Positions 9,816-18,548 of a stretch of DNA of 64,000 nucleotides are shown here, in pieces (the stretch's first letter is position 1; each line of letters opens with the position of its first letter). A program made the position numbers and the translations under genes. This DNA is from CAJXMH01 sp964001305 (GTDB lineage Bacteria > Bacteroidota > Bacteroidia > Flavobacteriales_E > Vicingaceae), in NCBI GenBank assembly GCA_964001305.1, contig CAXFAI010000044.1:62001-126000 (forward strand), given 5' to 3'. The notes under the pieces are model-generated. The model was not told where the DNA came from. It searched no databases and worked only from the letters and a program-made list of their open reading frames with translations.

Positions 9816-11315
9816 TTAGTTCGTTAGATTGCGGAGAAGGCTATCTGCCAGTTTCCGATCATTGGCCAACCTTGGTAACTTATTTTGACCCCCTAGTTTT
9901 CCTTGCGATTTCATAAAAGCCTTAAAAGTTCCTTTTGGCAGTTGAGTGACTTCCAATTCTTTTAACACCTTTCCATGAATCAAATCTTTATAATAGGGAT
10001 TCAGCTTTATCATCGCTTCATTTAACGATTTACTTAATTGCTTTATTTCTTCATTATTTAAAGTCGCTTCAACAAACCACTCATGATAGGGTAAGCCTTC
10101 TTTGGGATTTACTTGTGGTGCCAAGTGAAACTCTTCTACTTGAATAGCTAATTTTTGACAAGCTTCACTCATTGCGCGTTCAACTTCTTCAGCAATCACA
10201 TGTTCTCCAAATGCTGAGGTATAGTGTTTTAGCCTTCCACTAACCACAATGCGATAAGGCGACTTTGATACAAATCGAATCGTATCACCAATATTATATC
10301 CCCAAAGACCTGCATTTGTATTTAGAATAATCACATAATTTACGCCCAGCTCGACTTCGTCTAACATGATTCTTCTCGGATTTTCATCAAAGAACTCATC
10401 TGAAGGGATAAATTCATAAAAGATGCCTGAATTCAACAATAAAAGCATGCCCTCTTCATGTTGTGAATCTTGAAAGGCAATAAACCCTTCAGAGGCTGGA
10501 TAAAGCTCAATTGAGTCAATTGACTTTCCAATGAGTTTTTCCATTACTGCGCGGTATGGTTCGTAATTTACACCTCCATAGATGAAAAGTGAAAAATTGG
10601 GAAACACCTCTTTGATTTGACCCTTGTCACTTAGTTCAATGAGCTTCTCAAAATACATTTGCACCCAAGGTGGTATGCCGCTTATGAGACTCATGTTTTC
10701 TGGAATAGTTTCTCGGCAAATGGCTTCCACTTTGGTTTCCCAATCTTCAATGCAGTTCACTTCAAAAGAAGGCATTCTGTTTTTTTGAAGATAATTGGGA
10801 ACATGGTGAGCTACAATACCAGATAATCGACCAACTGGAATAGGCCCACTATGATCTAACTCAGGACTACCCTGCAAGAAAATCATCTTTCCATTTACAA
10901 AATCGGTTTTTCCTGTTTCTGCAATGTAATGTAGTATGGCGTCTCGAGCTGCGTTAATGTGATTGGGTATAGACTCTTTAGTCAATGGAATGTATTTGGC
11001 ACCTGAAGTGGTTCCTGATGTTTTGCTCAAGTAAATCGGTTTGTCAGGCCATAAAACATCGGCTTCTCCCGCAACCACTCTTTCCATATATGGCTTTAGC
11101 TCCTCATAATCCCTAATTGGAACCAAGCGTTTAAAATCTGAATAACTTTCAATGGAAGCGAATTTGTGGTCCTTTCCAAATTGTGTATTCTTTGCTTTTG
11201 AAAGTAAATGAATAAAAACCTCCTTTTGGGTTTTAATTGGATTGCTTGCCCACTTGTAATTTCGATTAGAAACCCATTTAGCAAAGGGTTTACTCAAGGA
11301 CGCTTTTATTCCCAT
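9816..11315 (-). CDS. GH3 family protein (ANL-like acyl-adenylating superfamily)
   Basis: A 499-residue protein of the GH3 family, named after plant auxin-responsive acyl-acid amido synthetases and common but functionally unassigned in Bacteroidota. The nucleotide-binding signature YLSKTSGTTSGAKYIPLT lies near residues 93-110, followed by IYGGVNYEPY and ELYPASEGFIAFQDS, which correspond to the further ATP-contacting motifs of the family. The small C-terminal domain starts near residue 350. The length fits a complete member. It is probably cytosolic and adenylates a carboxylate for conjugation to an amine, but the substrate is unknown. Its start codon is six bases beyond the stop of the M23 gene, so the two genes form an operon read leftward. 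Confidence 0.85.
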   Translation of the reverse strand: MGIKASLSKPFAKWVSNRNYKWASNPIKTQKEVFIHLLSKAKNTQFGKDHKFASIESYSDFKRLVPIRDYEELKPYMERVVAGEADVLWPDKPIYLSKTSGTTSGAKYIPLTKESIPNHINAARDAILHYIAETGKTDFVNGKMIFLQGSPELDHSGPIPVGRLSGIVAHHVPNYLQKNRMPSFEVNCIEDWETKVEAICRETIPENMSLISGIPPWVQMYFEKLIELSDKGQIKEVFPNFSLFIYGGVNYEPYRAVMEKLIGKSIDSIELYPASEGFIAFQDSQHEEGMLLLLNSGIFYEFIPSDEFFDENPRRIMLDEVELGVNYVIILNTNAGLWGYNIGDTIRFVSKSPYRIVVSGRLKHYTSAFGEHVIAEEVERAMSEACQKLAIQVEEFHLAPQVNPKEGLPYHEWFVEATLNNEEIKQLSKSLNEAMIKLNPYYKDLIHGKVLKELEVTQLPKGTFKAFMKSQGKLGGQNKLPRLANDRKLADSLLRNLTN

Positions 11316-11320
11316 AGAAA

Positions 11321-12190
11321 TTAAAAGTTGACATATTTGGTAGGATCAAGAGGAATTCCAGCTTTCCACAATTCAAAGTGTAAGTGTGGTCCGGAAGTTA
11401 ATTCACCTGAATTTCCAATAATAGCAATAGGTTCACCAGCTTTAACTAAGTCGCCCGTTTTCTTTAGTAAAACCGAATTGTGTTTGTAAACTGAAATGAG
11501 ATCGTTTTTATGTTGAAGGTGAATCACATATCCAGTCTCAACAGTCCAATCCGCAGAAATTACCGTTCCATCTAATGTTGCCTTTATGGCTTCATCTTTT
11601 GGCGCAACTACATCTACCCCAAAATGATCAGTTGTTGGATCATAAGAGTTTGTTAAACTGCCTTTTAAAGGAGTAAAGAAATAAATATTTCTATTGGAAT
11701 TCTGATTGGCGTTAGAAGAACTTTTTAACGAGTATGAATCTTCTCTTTCAACGTAATCCCGCAATAAAGAATCTTCTTTTGAACGCAACGCAGGGTTTCC
11801 AATTTGCGAAGGAGATATTGTGTCAGTTAACAAAGAGTCATTAGAGGCTGGGTCTTCTCCTTTTAAAATAGCTGAAATGTTAGCTAAATAAATTTTATTC
11901 TGATTTAGCTCATGTTCAAGAGAATCACTTTTCAAAACCATTTTGGTTAAGTCTTCACGCAAGCTCACATCTGTATAACCAGGAATATATTCTCTTAAAG
12001 GAGTAAAAACAATTACGACTACTACAGTTGCCATTAAAATAACGGCAAGTGAAAGTGTAAGTGTGAAAATATTTAATGGAGAAAGTCGATATGAAAAACG
12101 TTCTTCAAAAGTGGCATCGTTCAAAATCACTAAACGATACTTATGTTTAAGCTTTTTTAGAAGTTTTTTATTTTTTTTCTCTTGCTCCAT
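11321..12190 (-). CDS. Membrane-anchored M23 (LytM) metallopeptidase
   Basis: About 289 residues from the ATG at 12190 (MEQEKKNKKLLKK). A basic cytoplasmic N-terminus is followed by one membrane helix (IFTLTLSLAVILMATVVVVI), a periplasmic linker and a C-terminal LytM domain. All expected zinc ligands are visible: HFGVD supplies the first His and Asp, and GPHLHFELW supplies the HxH motif. It should cleave peptidoglycan cross-bridges. A longer reading frame begins at 12241, but a perfect -7 promoter (12211-12218) lies inside that extension, so the 12190 start is correct. It is divergently transcribed from sprE/porW. Confidence 0.88.
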   Translation of the reverse strand: MEQEKKNKKLLKKLKHKYRLVILNDATFEERFSYRLSPLNIFTLTLSLAVILMATVVVVIVFTPLREYIPGYTDVSLREDLTKMVLKSDSLEHELNQNKIYLANISAILKGEDPASNDSLLTDTISPSQIGNPALRSKEDSLLRDYVEREDSYSLKSSSNANQNSNRNIYFFTPLKGSLTNSYDPTTDHFGVDVVAPKDEAIKATLDGTVISADWTVETGYVIHLQHKNDLISVYKHNSVLLKKTGDLVKAGEPIAIIGNSGELTSGPHLHFELWKAGIPLDPTKYVNF

Positions 12191-12210
12191 GTATATCCAA
12201 AATTCCAATG

Positions 12211-12218
12211 CAAAGTTA
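12211..12218 (-). promoter_or_regulatory. -7 promoter element for the M23-GH3 operon
   Basis: The minus strand reads TAACTTTG, an exact TAnnTTTG match, with TTG 20 bases further upstream as a -33 element. Transcription would start about 15 bases before the ATG at 12190. Confidence 0.75.
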
Positions 12219-12256
12219 AGCCTCGAATAGGTTGTTACCAATCTTTGTAGTTTAAC

Positions 12257-12264
12257 TAACTTTG
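12257..12264 (+). promoter_or_regulatory. -7 promoter element for sprE/porW
   Basis: TAACTTTG matches TAnnTTTG exactly, and a TTG lies 22 bases upstream at 12232-12234. It is back to back with the M23 promoter, and the two elements are only 38 bases apart. The expected leader is about 60 bases. Confidence 0.72.
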
Positions 12265-12330
12265 GCGCTCAAATTTCAGCATAATAATTTGATAGAATCG
12301 AGGTTAGTAAACCACTATTGAGCATATATC

Positions 12331-14916
12331 TTGAAGAAACATTCTCTCATAAGTTTAATTGTCCTATTACTTTTTTCCTGTTCAAGGGAAAAGAGTACAG
12401 TTATTTCTAGAGCTTATCATAATACTACTTCTAGGTACAACGGATACTTCAATGCGCGAGAATTATTAAAGAAGAATGAAGCTAACCTGAGAACTCAGCA
12501 AGTAGACGACTACACTCAACTATTGCCCATTTTTATTATACCAGACGAGCAAAAATCTCAAAGCATGTATCCAGACATGGATCTGATCATTGAAAAATGT
12601 TCGGAAGTGATAGAGCGACATAGCATGTATATAAAGCGTAAGGAACATGTAAAATGGATAGATGACAGCTATTTACTTATTGCCAAAGCAAGGTATTACA
12701 AATATGAATTTGGCCTAGCCGAAGAAACCAACTTATATGTATACCAAGCCTTTAAAAAGAGTGAGCAACGTTATGAAGGTTTGGTAGGCCTCATAAGAAC
12801 TTACATAGAAACTCGTGATTGGGATAAAGCAGAAGAATTTATCGATTTGGCAGAAGATGAAAGAAAGAAATTTCCAGAAGAACTTCTAGGACATTATTAT
12901 GCAACTGTAGCAGATTATCACATCAAGAAAGATTATGATGTTGAGAATGCCATTTTAAATATTGAAGAGGCTATTAAATATGAGAAAGAGAAATACCAAA
13001 GAAGACGATTAACTTACATTTTAGCACAACTTTATCAAGAAAGAAGAGAATATTCTCGAGCAACGAATTTGTACTCTAAGGTGCTTAAAATGAACCCAGA
13101 GTATGTTATGCGATTTAATGCAAGAATTAGTCGCGCCATTGCTTACGATGTGAGTACTGCAGGAAGTGAGGATATTAAGAAGGAGCTAAGAAAGATGCTT
13201 AAAGATGCGAAAAATGAGGAGTTTAAAGACCAAATATATTACGCACTCGCAGAAATAGCATTAAAGGAAGATGATGAGCCACAAGCGATTGATTATTTGC
13301 GGAAGTCTACAAAATACAGCGTTAATAATAACCGGCAAAAAGGCTTGTCTTATCTAAAGTTAGCAGACATTTATTTTGATCAACCATCTTATGTGAATGC
13401 CCAAGCGCACTACGATAGCACCATACAATATCTTCCAAAAGACCACCCAGAATATTACGAAGCGGAAAGCAAAAACAACAGTTTACAAGAATTGGTCAAA
13501 AACTTAAAAGTGATTGATCGTTTAGATAGTCTTCTGGCCTTAGCTCAATTGAATGAAAAAGACCGAGAAAAGAAAGTAAAAAAGATTGTTGCCGATATTA
13601 AAAAGCGGGATGAAGAGCAAAAACAAGCCAAGCTTAATGCCTTAAGAAGACAACAAGAATTGTCTACCAATCAAGGCATAGTTAATAATGCGGCTTCACG
13701 AGGTAAAGGCAAGTGGTACTTCTACAATGCAACAACCATGTCGCTCGGCTTAAATGAGTTTAAACGTATTTGGGGCGATAGAACCTTGGAAGACAATTGG
13801 AGGAGAAAGAATAAGAATAGTTCTGTAATAGCTACTGAAGCAAATCAAGTGGATTCCAATGGCGAATTAGGAGATACAAAAGAAGAAGATGAAAGCAAAT
13901 ATGATGTTAATGAATACCTAAAAGATATTCCTGTAGATATGAAAGAACAGCTTGAAGCTCATGGGCAGATTGCTGAAGCTTTGTTTAATGTTGGTACTAT
14001 TTTTAAGGAGAGTTTTCAAGATAAACCAAGTGCGGTTAAGTCGTTTACACGAGTAATTAATCAATACGATACTTCTAAATTTAACTTGCCTTCTCATTAC
14101 CAATTGTATCGTATTTATTTTCTTGAAGGAAATTCTGCAGAAGCGGATGTTCACAAAGCATGGATTTTAGATAATCATCCATTTAGTGAATATGCCTATT
14201 TAATTAAAAATCCAGACTATAATAAAGAGTCTAAAGAAACCAAAGAAAAGATTGAAGAATACTATGAAGCAACCTATAAACTATATGCTTATGGCTTGTA
14301 TAGTGATGTAATAGAGAGTTGCGAGAAAGCAGAAAAAGTATTTAAGAAAAACCACATTCAAGCCAAATTTGATTTCTTAAAAGCCAAAGCAATTGGACAT
14401 ACAAAGAGTAAAGAGGATTTTAAACTTGCGTTAGAGAAAATCGTTCAAGATTATCCTGAAGATAGTATAAAGTTAAGAGCAGAGTATATTTTAAACTATA
14501 TGAATAATATGGGCAAAGGGAACGCTGCAAATGTTATAAATAGCAATCAGCTTTATAAATACAAGCCTGATGAGCAGCACTTTTTTATCATGTCTTTGCA
14601 AGAAGGAAATGCAAATAGTAGAAAGTTAAAATTAGAGTTGGCTAATTTCAATCAAACTAACTTTAGAGAGAAAAAATTAGATTTTACCACCTCTTCATTA
14701 CCCCAAAGAACTTTGTATTTAATTAGAACATTTGATAATGAAATGGATGTGATGCGTTATTTTAGTTCTGTGAAGAATAATGCAAGACTTCAAGTTGAAA
14801 TACAGGCAGCTAATGCAAAACCCTATATTATTTCACTTTCTAATTTTAGAACTTTATTCAAAGAAAAGAACGAACAAGTGTATTTAGAGTTCTTTAACAA
14901 GAAGTACCCTGGCTAA
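12331..14916 (+). CDS. porW: T9SS-associated TPR lipoprotein SprE/PorW
   Basis: An 861-residue lipoprotein. The signal peptide ends in the lipobox LLFSC, so Cys17 is lipidated. The segment SRAYHNTTSRYNGYFNAREL right after it is the highly conserved start of SprE (Flavobacterium gliding) and PorW (Porphyromonas secretion). The rest is mostly helical tetratricopeptide repeats, with a charged coiled-coil stretch around residues 400-450. SprE/PorW is an outer-membrane lipoprotein required for T9SS function, thought to link the PorKN ring to the translocon. The start is TTG at 12331, in a good context behind a TAnnTTTG promoter. It is monocistronic, followed by the separately promoted bactofilin-atp region. 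Confidence 0.9.
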   Translation: MKKHSLISLIVLLLFSCSREKSTVISRAYHNTTSRYNGYFNARELLKKNEANLRTQQVDDYTQLLPIFIIPDEQKSQSMYPDMDLIIEKCSEVIERHSMYIKRKEHVKWIDDSYLLIAKARYYKYEFGLAEETNLYVYQAFKKSEQRYEGLVGLIRTYIETRDWDKAEEFIDLAEDERKKFPEELLGHYYATVADYHIKKDYDVENAILNIEEAIKYEKEKYQRRRLTYILAQLYQERREYSRATNLYSKVLKMNPEYVMRFNARISRAIAYDVSTAGSEDIKKELRKMLKDAKNEEFKDQIYYALAEIALKEDDEPQAIDYLRKSTKYSVNNNRQKGLSYLKLADIYFDQPSYVNAQAHYDSTIQYLPKDHPEYYEAESKNNSLQELVKNLKVIDRLDSLLALAQLNEKDREKKVKKIVADIKKRDEEQKQAKLNALRRQQELSTNQGIVNNAASRGKGKWYFYNATTMSLGLNEFKRIWGDRTLEDNWRRKNKNSSVIATEANQVDSNGELGDTKEEDESKYDVNEYLKDIPVDMKEQLEAHGQIAEALFNVGTIFKESFQDKPSAVKSFTRVINQYDTSKFNLPSHYQLYRIYFLEGNSAEADVHKAWILDNHPFSEYAYLIKNPDYNKESKETKEKIEEYYEATYKLYAYGLYSDVIESCEKAEKVFKKNHIQAKFDFLKAKAIGHTKSKEDFKLALEKIVQDYPEDSIKLRAEYILNYMNNMGKGNAANVINSNQLYKYKPDEQHFFIMSLQEGNANSRKLKLELANFNQTNFREKKLDFTTSSLPQRTLYLIRTFDNEMDVMRYFSSVKNNARLQVEIQAANAKPYIISLSNFRTLFKEKNEQVYLEFFNKKYPG

Positions 14917-14939
14917 ATCACTCAGTTTTTTCATTTTCA

Positions 14940-14947
14940 TACCTTTG
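14940..14947 (+). promoter_or_regulatory. -7 promoter element for the bactofilin-atpZ-atpI genes
   Basis: TACCTTTG is an exact TAnnTTTG match 16 bases before the bactofilin ATG. No TTG is seen at the -33 distance. Confidence 0.65.
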
Positions 14948-14963
14948 CCCTTAAATTGCAATC

Positions 14964-15389
14964 ATGTTTAAGAAAAATAATACCATGGCAAGAAACAGTG
15001 AAGTAGATACATCAGCAATCAATATTATAAGAAGCGGAACAGAAATCAATGGAGATATTGTTTGCCGTGGAGATATAAGAATAGATGGGAAGTTGGTTGG
15101 AAACTTAAAGGCAGATGGAAAAGTAGTTGTTGGTGAGAATGGCATTGTAGAAGGAAACATTGAATGTGCATACGCTACTATTTCAGGAGGGTTAAAGGTT
15201 AATATTCGAGTAAATGAGCTTTTAACTTTGAAGGCTTCCGCAAATCTAGTTGGTGAAATTGTAACTAATAAATTGCAGATTGAACCAGGAGCAAACTTCT
15301 CAGGAAGCTGTAAAATGGGAGCAGTAATTAAGGGAATTGAAGATGGGCAACAATCCCAAAGAAAAGACAAAAGAGAAAAATCAGCCTAA
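14964..15389 (+). CDS. Bactofilin (polymer-forming cytoskeletal protein)
   Basis: A 141-residue bactofilin (DUF583). The central region has the short hydrophobic-Gly periodicity of a right-handed beta-helix, for example IVCRGDIRIDGKLVGNLKAD. It is flanked by short disordered ends, the C-terminal one rich in Lys, Arg and Gln. Bactofilins polymerise without nucleotide at the membrane and help set cell shape or local wall synthesis. The gene sits at the head of the ATP synthase region, and its 3' end overlaps atpZ by 47 bases. This arrangement is conserved in Bacteroidota, but a functional tie to the ATP synthase is not established. Confidence 0.88.
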   Translation: MFKKNNTMARNSEVDTSAINIIRSGTEINGDIVCRGDIRIDGKLVGNLKADGKVVVGENGIVEGNIECAYATISGGLKVNIRVNELLTLKASANLVGEIVTNKLQIEPGANFSGSCKMGAVIKGIEDGQQSQRKDKREKSA

Positions 15390-15570
15390 TTCATTTATAC
15401 GATTTAGCGGAATGGCCACTCAAATGGCCATTATTATCGGCTTAGGAGTCTATGGTGGCATTAAGGCCGACGATTACTTTGCATTTGAGAAGCCAATTTT
15501 AACGTTGATTGGTTCATTGCTAGGTGTTGTGCTAGCCATTTACTACGTAATTAAAGACCTTTCTAAATGA
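15343..15570 (+). CDS. atpZ: AtpZ/AtpI-family protein
   Basis: About 75 residues with a charged N-terminus and two membrane helices (MAIIIGLGVYGGIKAD and ILTLIGSLLGVVLAIYYVI). The G-x-x-x-G-x-K-x-D arrangement at the end of the first helix is typical of AtpZ. AtpZ and AtpI assist assembly of the c-ring or act as small cation (Mg/Ca) carriers for F1Fo synthases. I chose the ATG at 15343 over the TTG at 15337. The gene overlaps the bactofilin gene upstream and the next gene by four bases (ATGA). Confidence 0.82.
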   Translation: MGNNPKEKTKEKNQPNSFIRFSGMATQMAIIIGLGVYGGIKADDYFAFEKPILTLIGSLLGVVLAIYYVIKDLSK

Positions 15571-15944
15571 TTTCACTCAACTTTCTATCTAAGATTATCA
15601 TAGCACTAGTTGTACTTGTAGGAGCACACTTACTTTTATTAAATGTGCTACAATTGCCTTGGCATTCGATTTACTTAAGCGTGTATATCTATTTTCCTCT
15701 AATTTCATTTGTTACATTTCAAATGGTTTTAAAACAAATGAATAATCGACCGCAAGCGTTTGTTACCTATTTTATGGGGGGTATGACAATGAAACTTTTA
15801 ACAGCCTTAGGCTTGTTGCTAGTTATTCTTTATAACCACAGATCCATTAAAGTGGAATACACCATTTTGTTCATGACATTCTATCTAGTTTATACTGCTT
15901 TGAGTGTGAGCGATTTGTTTAAAAAGTTGAGGCAAAAAAAATAA
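15567..15944 (+). CDS. AtpI-like membrane protein of the ATP synthase operon
   Basis: A 125-residue protein with four hydrophobic segments (about residues 8-28, 35-55, 65-88 and 93-115). It has no catalytic motif I recognise. Its position between atpZ and atpB and its size and four-helix topology match the poorly conserved AtpI-like proteins found there in other bacteria. It overlaps atpZ by four bases. Primary similarity to AtpI cannot be judged by eye, so the name rests on context. Confidence 0.65.
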   Translation: MISLNFLSKIIIALVVLVGAHLLLLNVLQLPWHSIYLSVYIYFPLISFVTFQMVLKQMNNRPQAFVTYFMGGMTMKLLTALGLLLVILYNHRSIKVEYTILFMTFYLVYTALSVSDLFKKLRQKK

Positions 15945-15992
15945 GCGAAAAAAACCTCTAGGATATTTTTTTCTTATCATTCAATTTATACA

Positions 15993-16000
15993 TACTTTTG
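15993..16000 (+). promoter_or_regulatory. -7 promoter element for atpB-E-F-H-A-G
   Basis: TACTTTTG fits TAnnTTTG exactly. It overlaps the first possible TTG start of the atpB frame, so translation must begin further down (ATG 16034 or 16061). It lets the synthase genes be expressed independently of the bactofilin gene. Confidence 0.65.
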
Positions 16001-16060
16001 CGCTCGAATTTGAAAGACCTCGATTTGGATAAGATGAGCGTACTAATTTCCCCCTTTAAC

Positions 16061-17149
16061 ATGTCTCTAAAAGGACTGAGAAAAGCAATAGCACTAATTG
16101 CTGTTTTAAGTTTGTTTTCTACTACTTTAAAAGCTTCTTCCGAAGGTGAAGGAAAATTTAATGCTGGTGAAATGATAATGCATCATATATCAGATGCACA
16201 CGAAATTCACCTTATTGGTGATTTGGCCATCTACTTGCCAGTAATTGTTCAAACAGAAAGCGGATGGGATGTTTTTTCTTCTTCACACTTATACCATAAT
16301 CCAAAACATGTAGAAGCTGCAAATGGTCATCAAGTTCATTATTATGAATATGGCGATTATATTATGTCACATGAACATATTTACTACCGTGAAGGAGGTA
16401 TTCAATTAGACGAAAATGGAGAAATAACAAATCAAGCAGTTTCTCTTGATATGTCGATTACAAAGAATGTTGCAGGTATGTTTTTTACCATCATTTTAAT
16501 GGTGTTGATTTTTACTACCGTGGCAAAAGGCTACAAAAAAAGAGGAATTGGAGCGCCAAAGGGTATTCAATCTTTTATGGAGCCATTGATACTTTTTGTT
16601 CGTGATGAGGTAGCTCGTCCATCAATTGGAAAGCATGCCGATCGTTTTGTTCCATTCTTATTAACAATCTTTTTCTTTATATGGATTAGTAACTTATTAG
16701 GGTTAATTCCGTTTTTAGGTGGATTAAATATTACCGGTACGCTAAGTATAACTATGGTGTTAGCTGCTGTAGTTTTTGTAATTACTACAATAAGCGGGAA
16801 CAAACACTATTGGGGGCACATTTTATGGCCACCAAATGTACCATTGCCTATTAAGTTTATTCTAGTGCCTATTGAATTTGCAGGAATCTTTATTAAGCCT
16901 TTGGTATTGATGGTTCGTTTAACAGCAAACATTACAGCAGGTCATATTATTATTTTGGCTTTTGTTTGTTTGATATTCATCTTTGGAGAACAAAGTGCAG
17001 GTGCAGGTTATGGTGTTGGTATTGGGTCTACCCTGTTTATGATATTTATGAATTTTATTGAGTTGTTAGTGGCTTTCTTACAAGCTTACGTATTTACCTT
17101 ACTTGCAGCACTATATTTTGGTGCAGCTACTGAGGAGGCTCATCATTAG
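16061..17149 (+). CDS. atpB: ATP synthase Fo subunit a
   Basis: Subunit a of the F1Fo ATP synthase, forming the proton half-channels against the c-ring. After a signal-peptide-like N-terminus (MSLKGLRKAIALIAVLSLF) comes a His-rich periplasmic domain of about 100 residues, then at least five membrane helices. The essential Arg is in LVLMVRLTANITAGHI, and the last helix is LQAYVFTLLAALYF. The long N-terminal extension is typical of Bacteroidota. The frame is open from TTG 15998, but the promoter at 15993-16000 rules that out. I prefer ATG 16061 because it gives a standard signal peptide; ATG 16034 is the alternative. Confidence 0.94.
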   Translation: MSLKGLRKAIALIAVLSLFSTTLKASSEGEGKFNAGEMIMHHISDAHEIHLIGDLAIYLPVIVQTESGWDVFSSSHLYHNPKHVEAANGHQVHYYEYGDYIMSHEHIYYREGGIQLDENGEITNQAVSLDMSITKNVAGMFFTIILMVLIFTTVAKGYKKRGIGAPKGIQSFMEPLILFVRDEVARPSIGKHADRFVPFLLTIFFFIWISNLLGLIPFLGGLNITGTLSITMVLAAVVFVITTISGNKHYWGHILWPPNVPLPIKFILVPIEFAGIFIKPLVLMVRLTANITAGHIIILAFVCLIFIFGEQSAGAGYGVGIGSTLFMIFMNFIELLVAFLQAYVFTLLAALYFGAATEEAHH

Positions 17150-17183
17150 TGTGTAATCTATTTACTAATTAAACTATATTAAA

Positions 17184-17429
17184 ATGGATTTATTGACAGT
17201 TTTACTCGAAGTTGCTGCTGCTGCAGGTTATGCAGGTCTAGGAGCTGGTGTTGCAGCCATCGCTGCAGGTTTAGGAATTGGAAAAATCGGTGCTGCTGCA
17301 TTGGAATCAATTGCTAGACAACCAGAAGCTACTGGTGACATTAGAGCAAACATGATTGTTGCTGCTGCACTTGTTGAAGGTGTTGCGCTTTTCGCAGTTA
17401 TCGTTTGTTTGTTAGTAGTACTAGGGTAA
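17184..17429 (+). CDS. atpE: ATP synthase Fo subunit c
   Basis: An 81-residue two-helix proteolipid. Helix 1 is Gly/Ala-rich (AGLGAGVAAIAAGLGIG), the polar loop is ARQPEA, and helix 2 carries the ion-binding Glu65 in AALVEGVALF. The Glu is followed by Gly, and helix 1 lacks the Gln seen in sodium-binding rings, so proton coupling is expected. Many copies per enzyme are needed, and the strong hairpin just after the stop codon may help raise its mRNA level relative to the following genes. Confidence 0.96.
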   Translation: MDLLTVLLEVAAAAGYAGLGAGVAAIAAGLGIGKIGAAALESIARQPEATGDIRANMIVAAALVEGVALFAVIVCLLVVLG

Positions 17430-17443
17430 TCAAACAGAAAATG

Positions 17444-17476
17444 GACAGTATTTCAGCGGTTGGCTGAAGTACTGTC
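17444..17476 (+). terminator. 14-bp hairpin between atpE and atpF (processing or attenuation element)
   Basis: Arms 17444-17457 and 17463-17476 pair over 14 bp with one G-U wobble around a five-base loop. Only a weak T-rich tail (TTTATCTC) follows, so this is more likely a partial terminator or an RNA 3'-end stabiliser than a full stop. Confidence 0.65.
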
Positions 17477-17506
17477 TTTATCTCAAAGAAATTTTAAGCA
17501 TAAGCT

Positions 17507-17992
17507 ATGTTATCTGTAAGTATAGGAACTGTAATTTGGACTACTATTGCTTTTTTAGTAGTTGTATTTATTTTGTCAAAATTCGCTTGGAAACCAATTT
17601 TGAACTCAATAAGAGAGCGTGAAGAGTCAATTGAAGAAGCTCTTGAGGCGGCAGAAAAGGCAAAAGAAAAAATGAAAGACTTGGAAGCCAGCAATGAAAA
17701 ATTATTGCAAGAGGCTAGACAAGAAAGGGAAGAAATGATGAAAGCTGCTCGCGATACCAAAGAGAAAATGATTGCAGAAGCGAAGTCACAAGCACAAGCA
17801 GAGGCTGACAAAGTATTGAAGAGTGCGCAAGATACTATTCGTGCTGAAAAAGCTTCAGCAGTAAATGAATTAAAAGGGCTTGTTGCTGAATTATCAGTTG
17901 AAATCGCAGAGAAGATTCTTAAAGAAGAGCTTTCAGCGGATAAGCAAAAGGCTTTGATTGAAGAAAGTATGAAAGAGGCAAAACTCAATTAA
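17507..17992 (+). CDS. atpF: ATP synthase Fo subunit b
   Basis: A 161-residue peripheral-stalk subunit. One N-terminal membrane helix (about residues 6-24) is followed by a long charged helix rich in Glu, Lys and Ala with right-handed coiled-coil character. FAWKPILNSIREREESIEEAL at the junction is typical. It links subunit a to F1 through the delta subunit. It lies after the atpE hairpin, and atpH starts one base after its stop. The opposite strand is open over the whole gene, but that is a composition artefact of the coiled coil. Confidence 0.95.
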   Translation: MLSVSIGTVIWTTIAFLVVVFILSKFAWKPILNSIREREESIEEALEAAEKAKEKMKDLEASNEKLLQEARQEREEMMKAARDTKEKMIAEAKSQAQAEADKVLKSAQDTIRAEKASAVNELKGLVAELSVEIAEKILKEELSADKQKALIEESMKEAKLN

Positions 17993-17993
17993 T

Positions 17994-18530
17994 ATGAAGG
18001 GAGTTCGAGCAGCAGCTAGATACGCAAAAGCTTTTCTTCAATTAGCCAAAGAGCAAAATGCTACTCAGGCTGTAATTGAAGACGCTCGTATGATTAGCCG
18101 TATTGTTACAGAAAGTAAAGAGTTACATTTAATGTTAAACAGTCCCTTAATTAAGGCGGACAAGAAAGGTTTAGCATTAAACAAGGTTTTTGAAGGAAAA
18201 GTAAATGGATTAACTCTTAATTTAATTAATCAAGTAGTTAAGCAAAATAGAGAGAATATCCTTCCAACAATTGCGGATCAAATGATTGCACAATACAATG
18301 AAGCAAATAAAATTGCTAGTGTAAGTGTAACTACAGCAATTCCTCTTGACGCTAGTGTTAAAGCTGATTTAATTGGAAAGTTGAAAGAAGCGTATCAATT
18401 AACAGATGTTGAGTTGGAAGAAAAAATTGATACCGATTTAATCGGTGGAATGGTTTTACGTATGGGCGATAAGCAATTGGATGCCAGTATACGAAGACAA
18501 TTAAATGATATAAAGAAAGAATTAGTTTAA
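17994..18530 (+). CDS. atpH: ATP synthase F1 subunit delta
   Basis: A 178-residue delta (OSCP) subunit. The N-terminal helical domain begins with AAARYAKAFLQLAKE, and the C-terminal domain has the conserved end region IDTDLIGGMVLRMGDKQLDASIRRQL, quoted here in part: LIGGMVLRMGDKQLDASIR. It connects the b-subunit stalk to the top of the alpha3-beta3 head. Length and order (after atpF, before atpA) are standard. It starts one base after the atpF stop. Confidence 0.95.
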   Translation: MKGVRAAARYAKAFLQLAKEQNATQAVIEDARMISRIVTESKELHLMLNSPLIKADKKGLALNKVFEGKVNGLTLNLINQVVKQNRENILPTIADQMIAQYNEANKIASVSVTTAIPLDASVKADLIGKLKEAYQLTDVELEEKIDTDLIGGMVLRMGDKQLDASIRRQLNDIKKELV

Positions 18531-18548
18531 TAGTATAAACACAATAAA

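Noticed and set aside
15998..16060. The longest atpB start (TTG 15998)
   Set aside because: The codon lies inside an exact -7 promoter element, and the extension precedes a normal signal peptide.
17494..17988. A minus-strand reading frame of 164 codons over atpF
   Set aside because: It exactly shadows the coiled-coil coding sequence of atpF, whose identity is certain; Ser/Phe/Ala-rich composition is the expected complement of Glu/Lys/Ala-rich codons.
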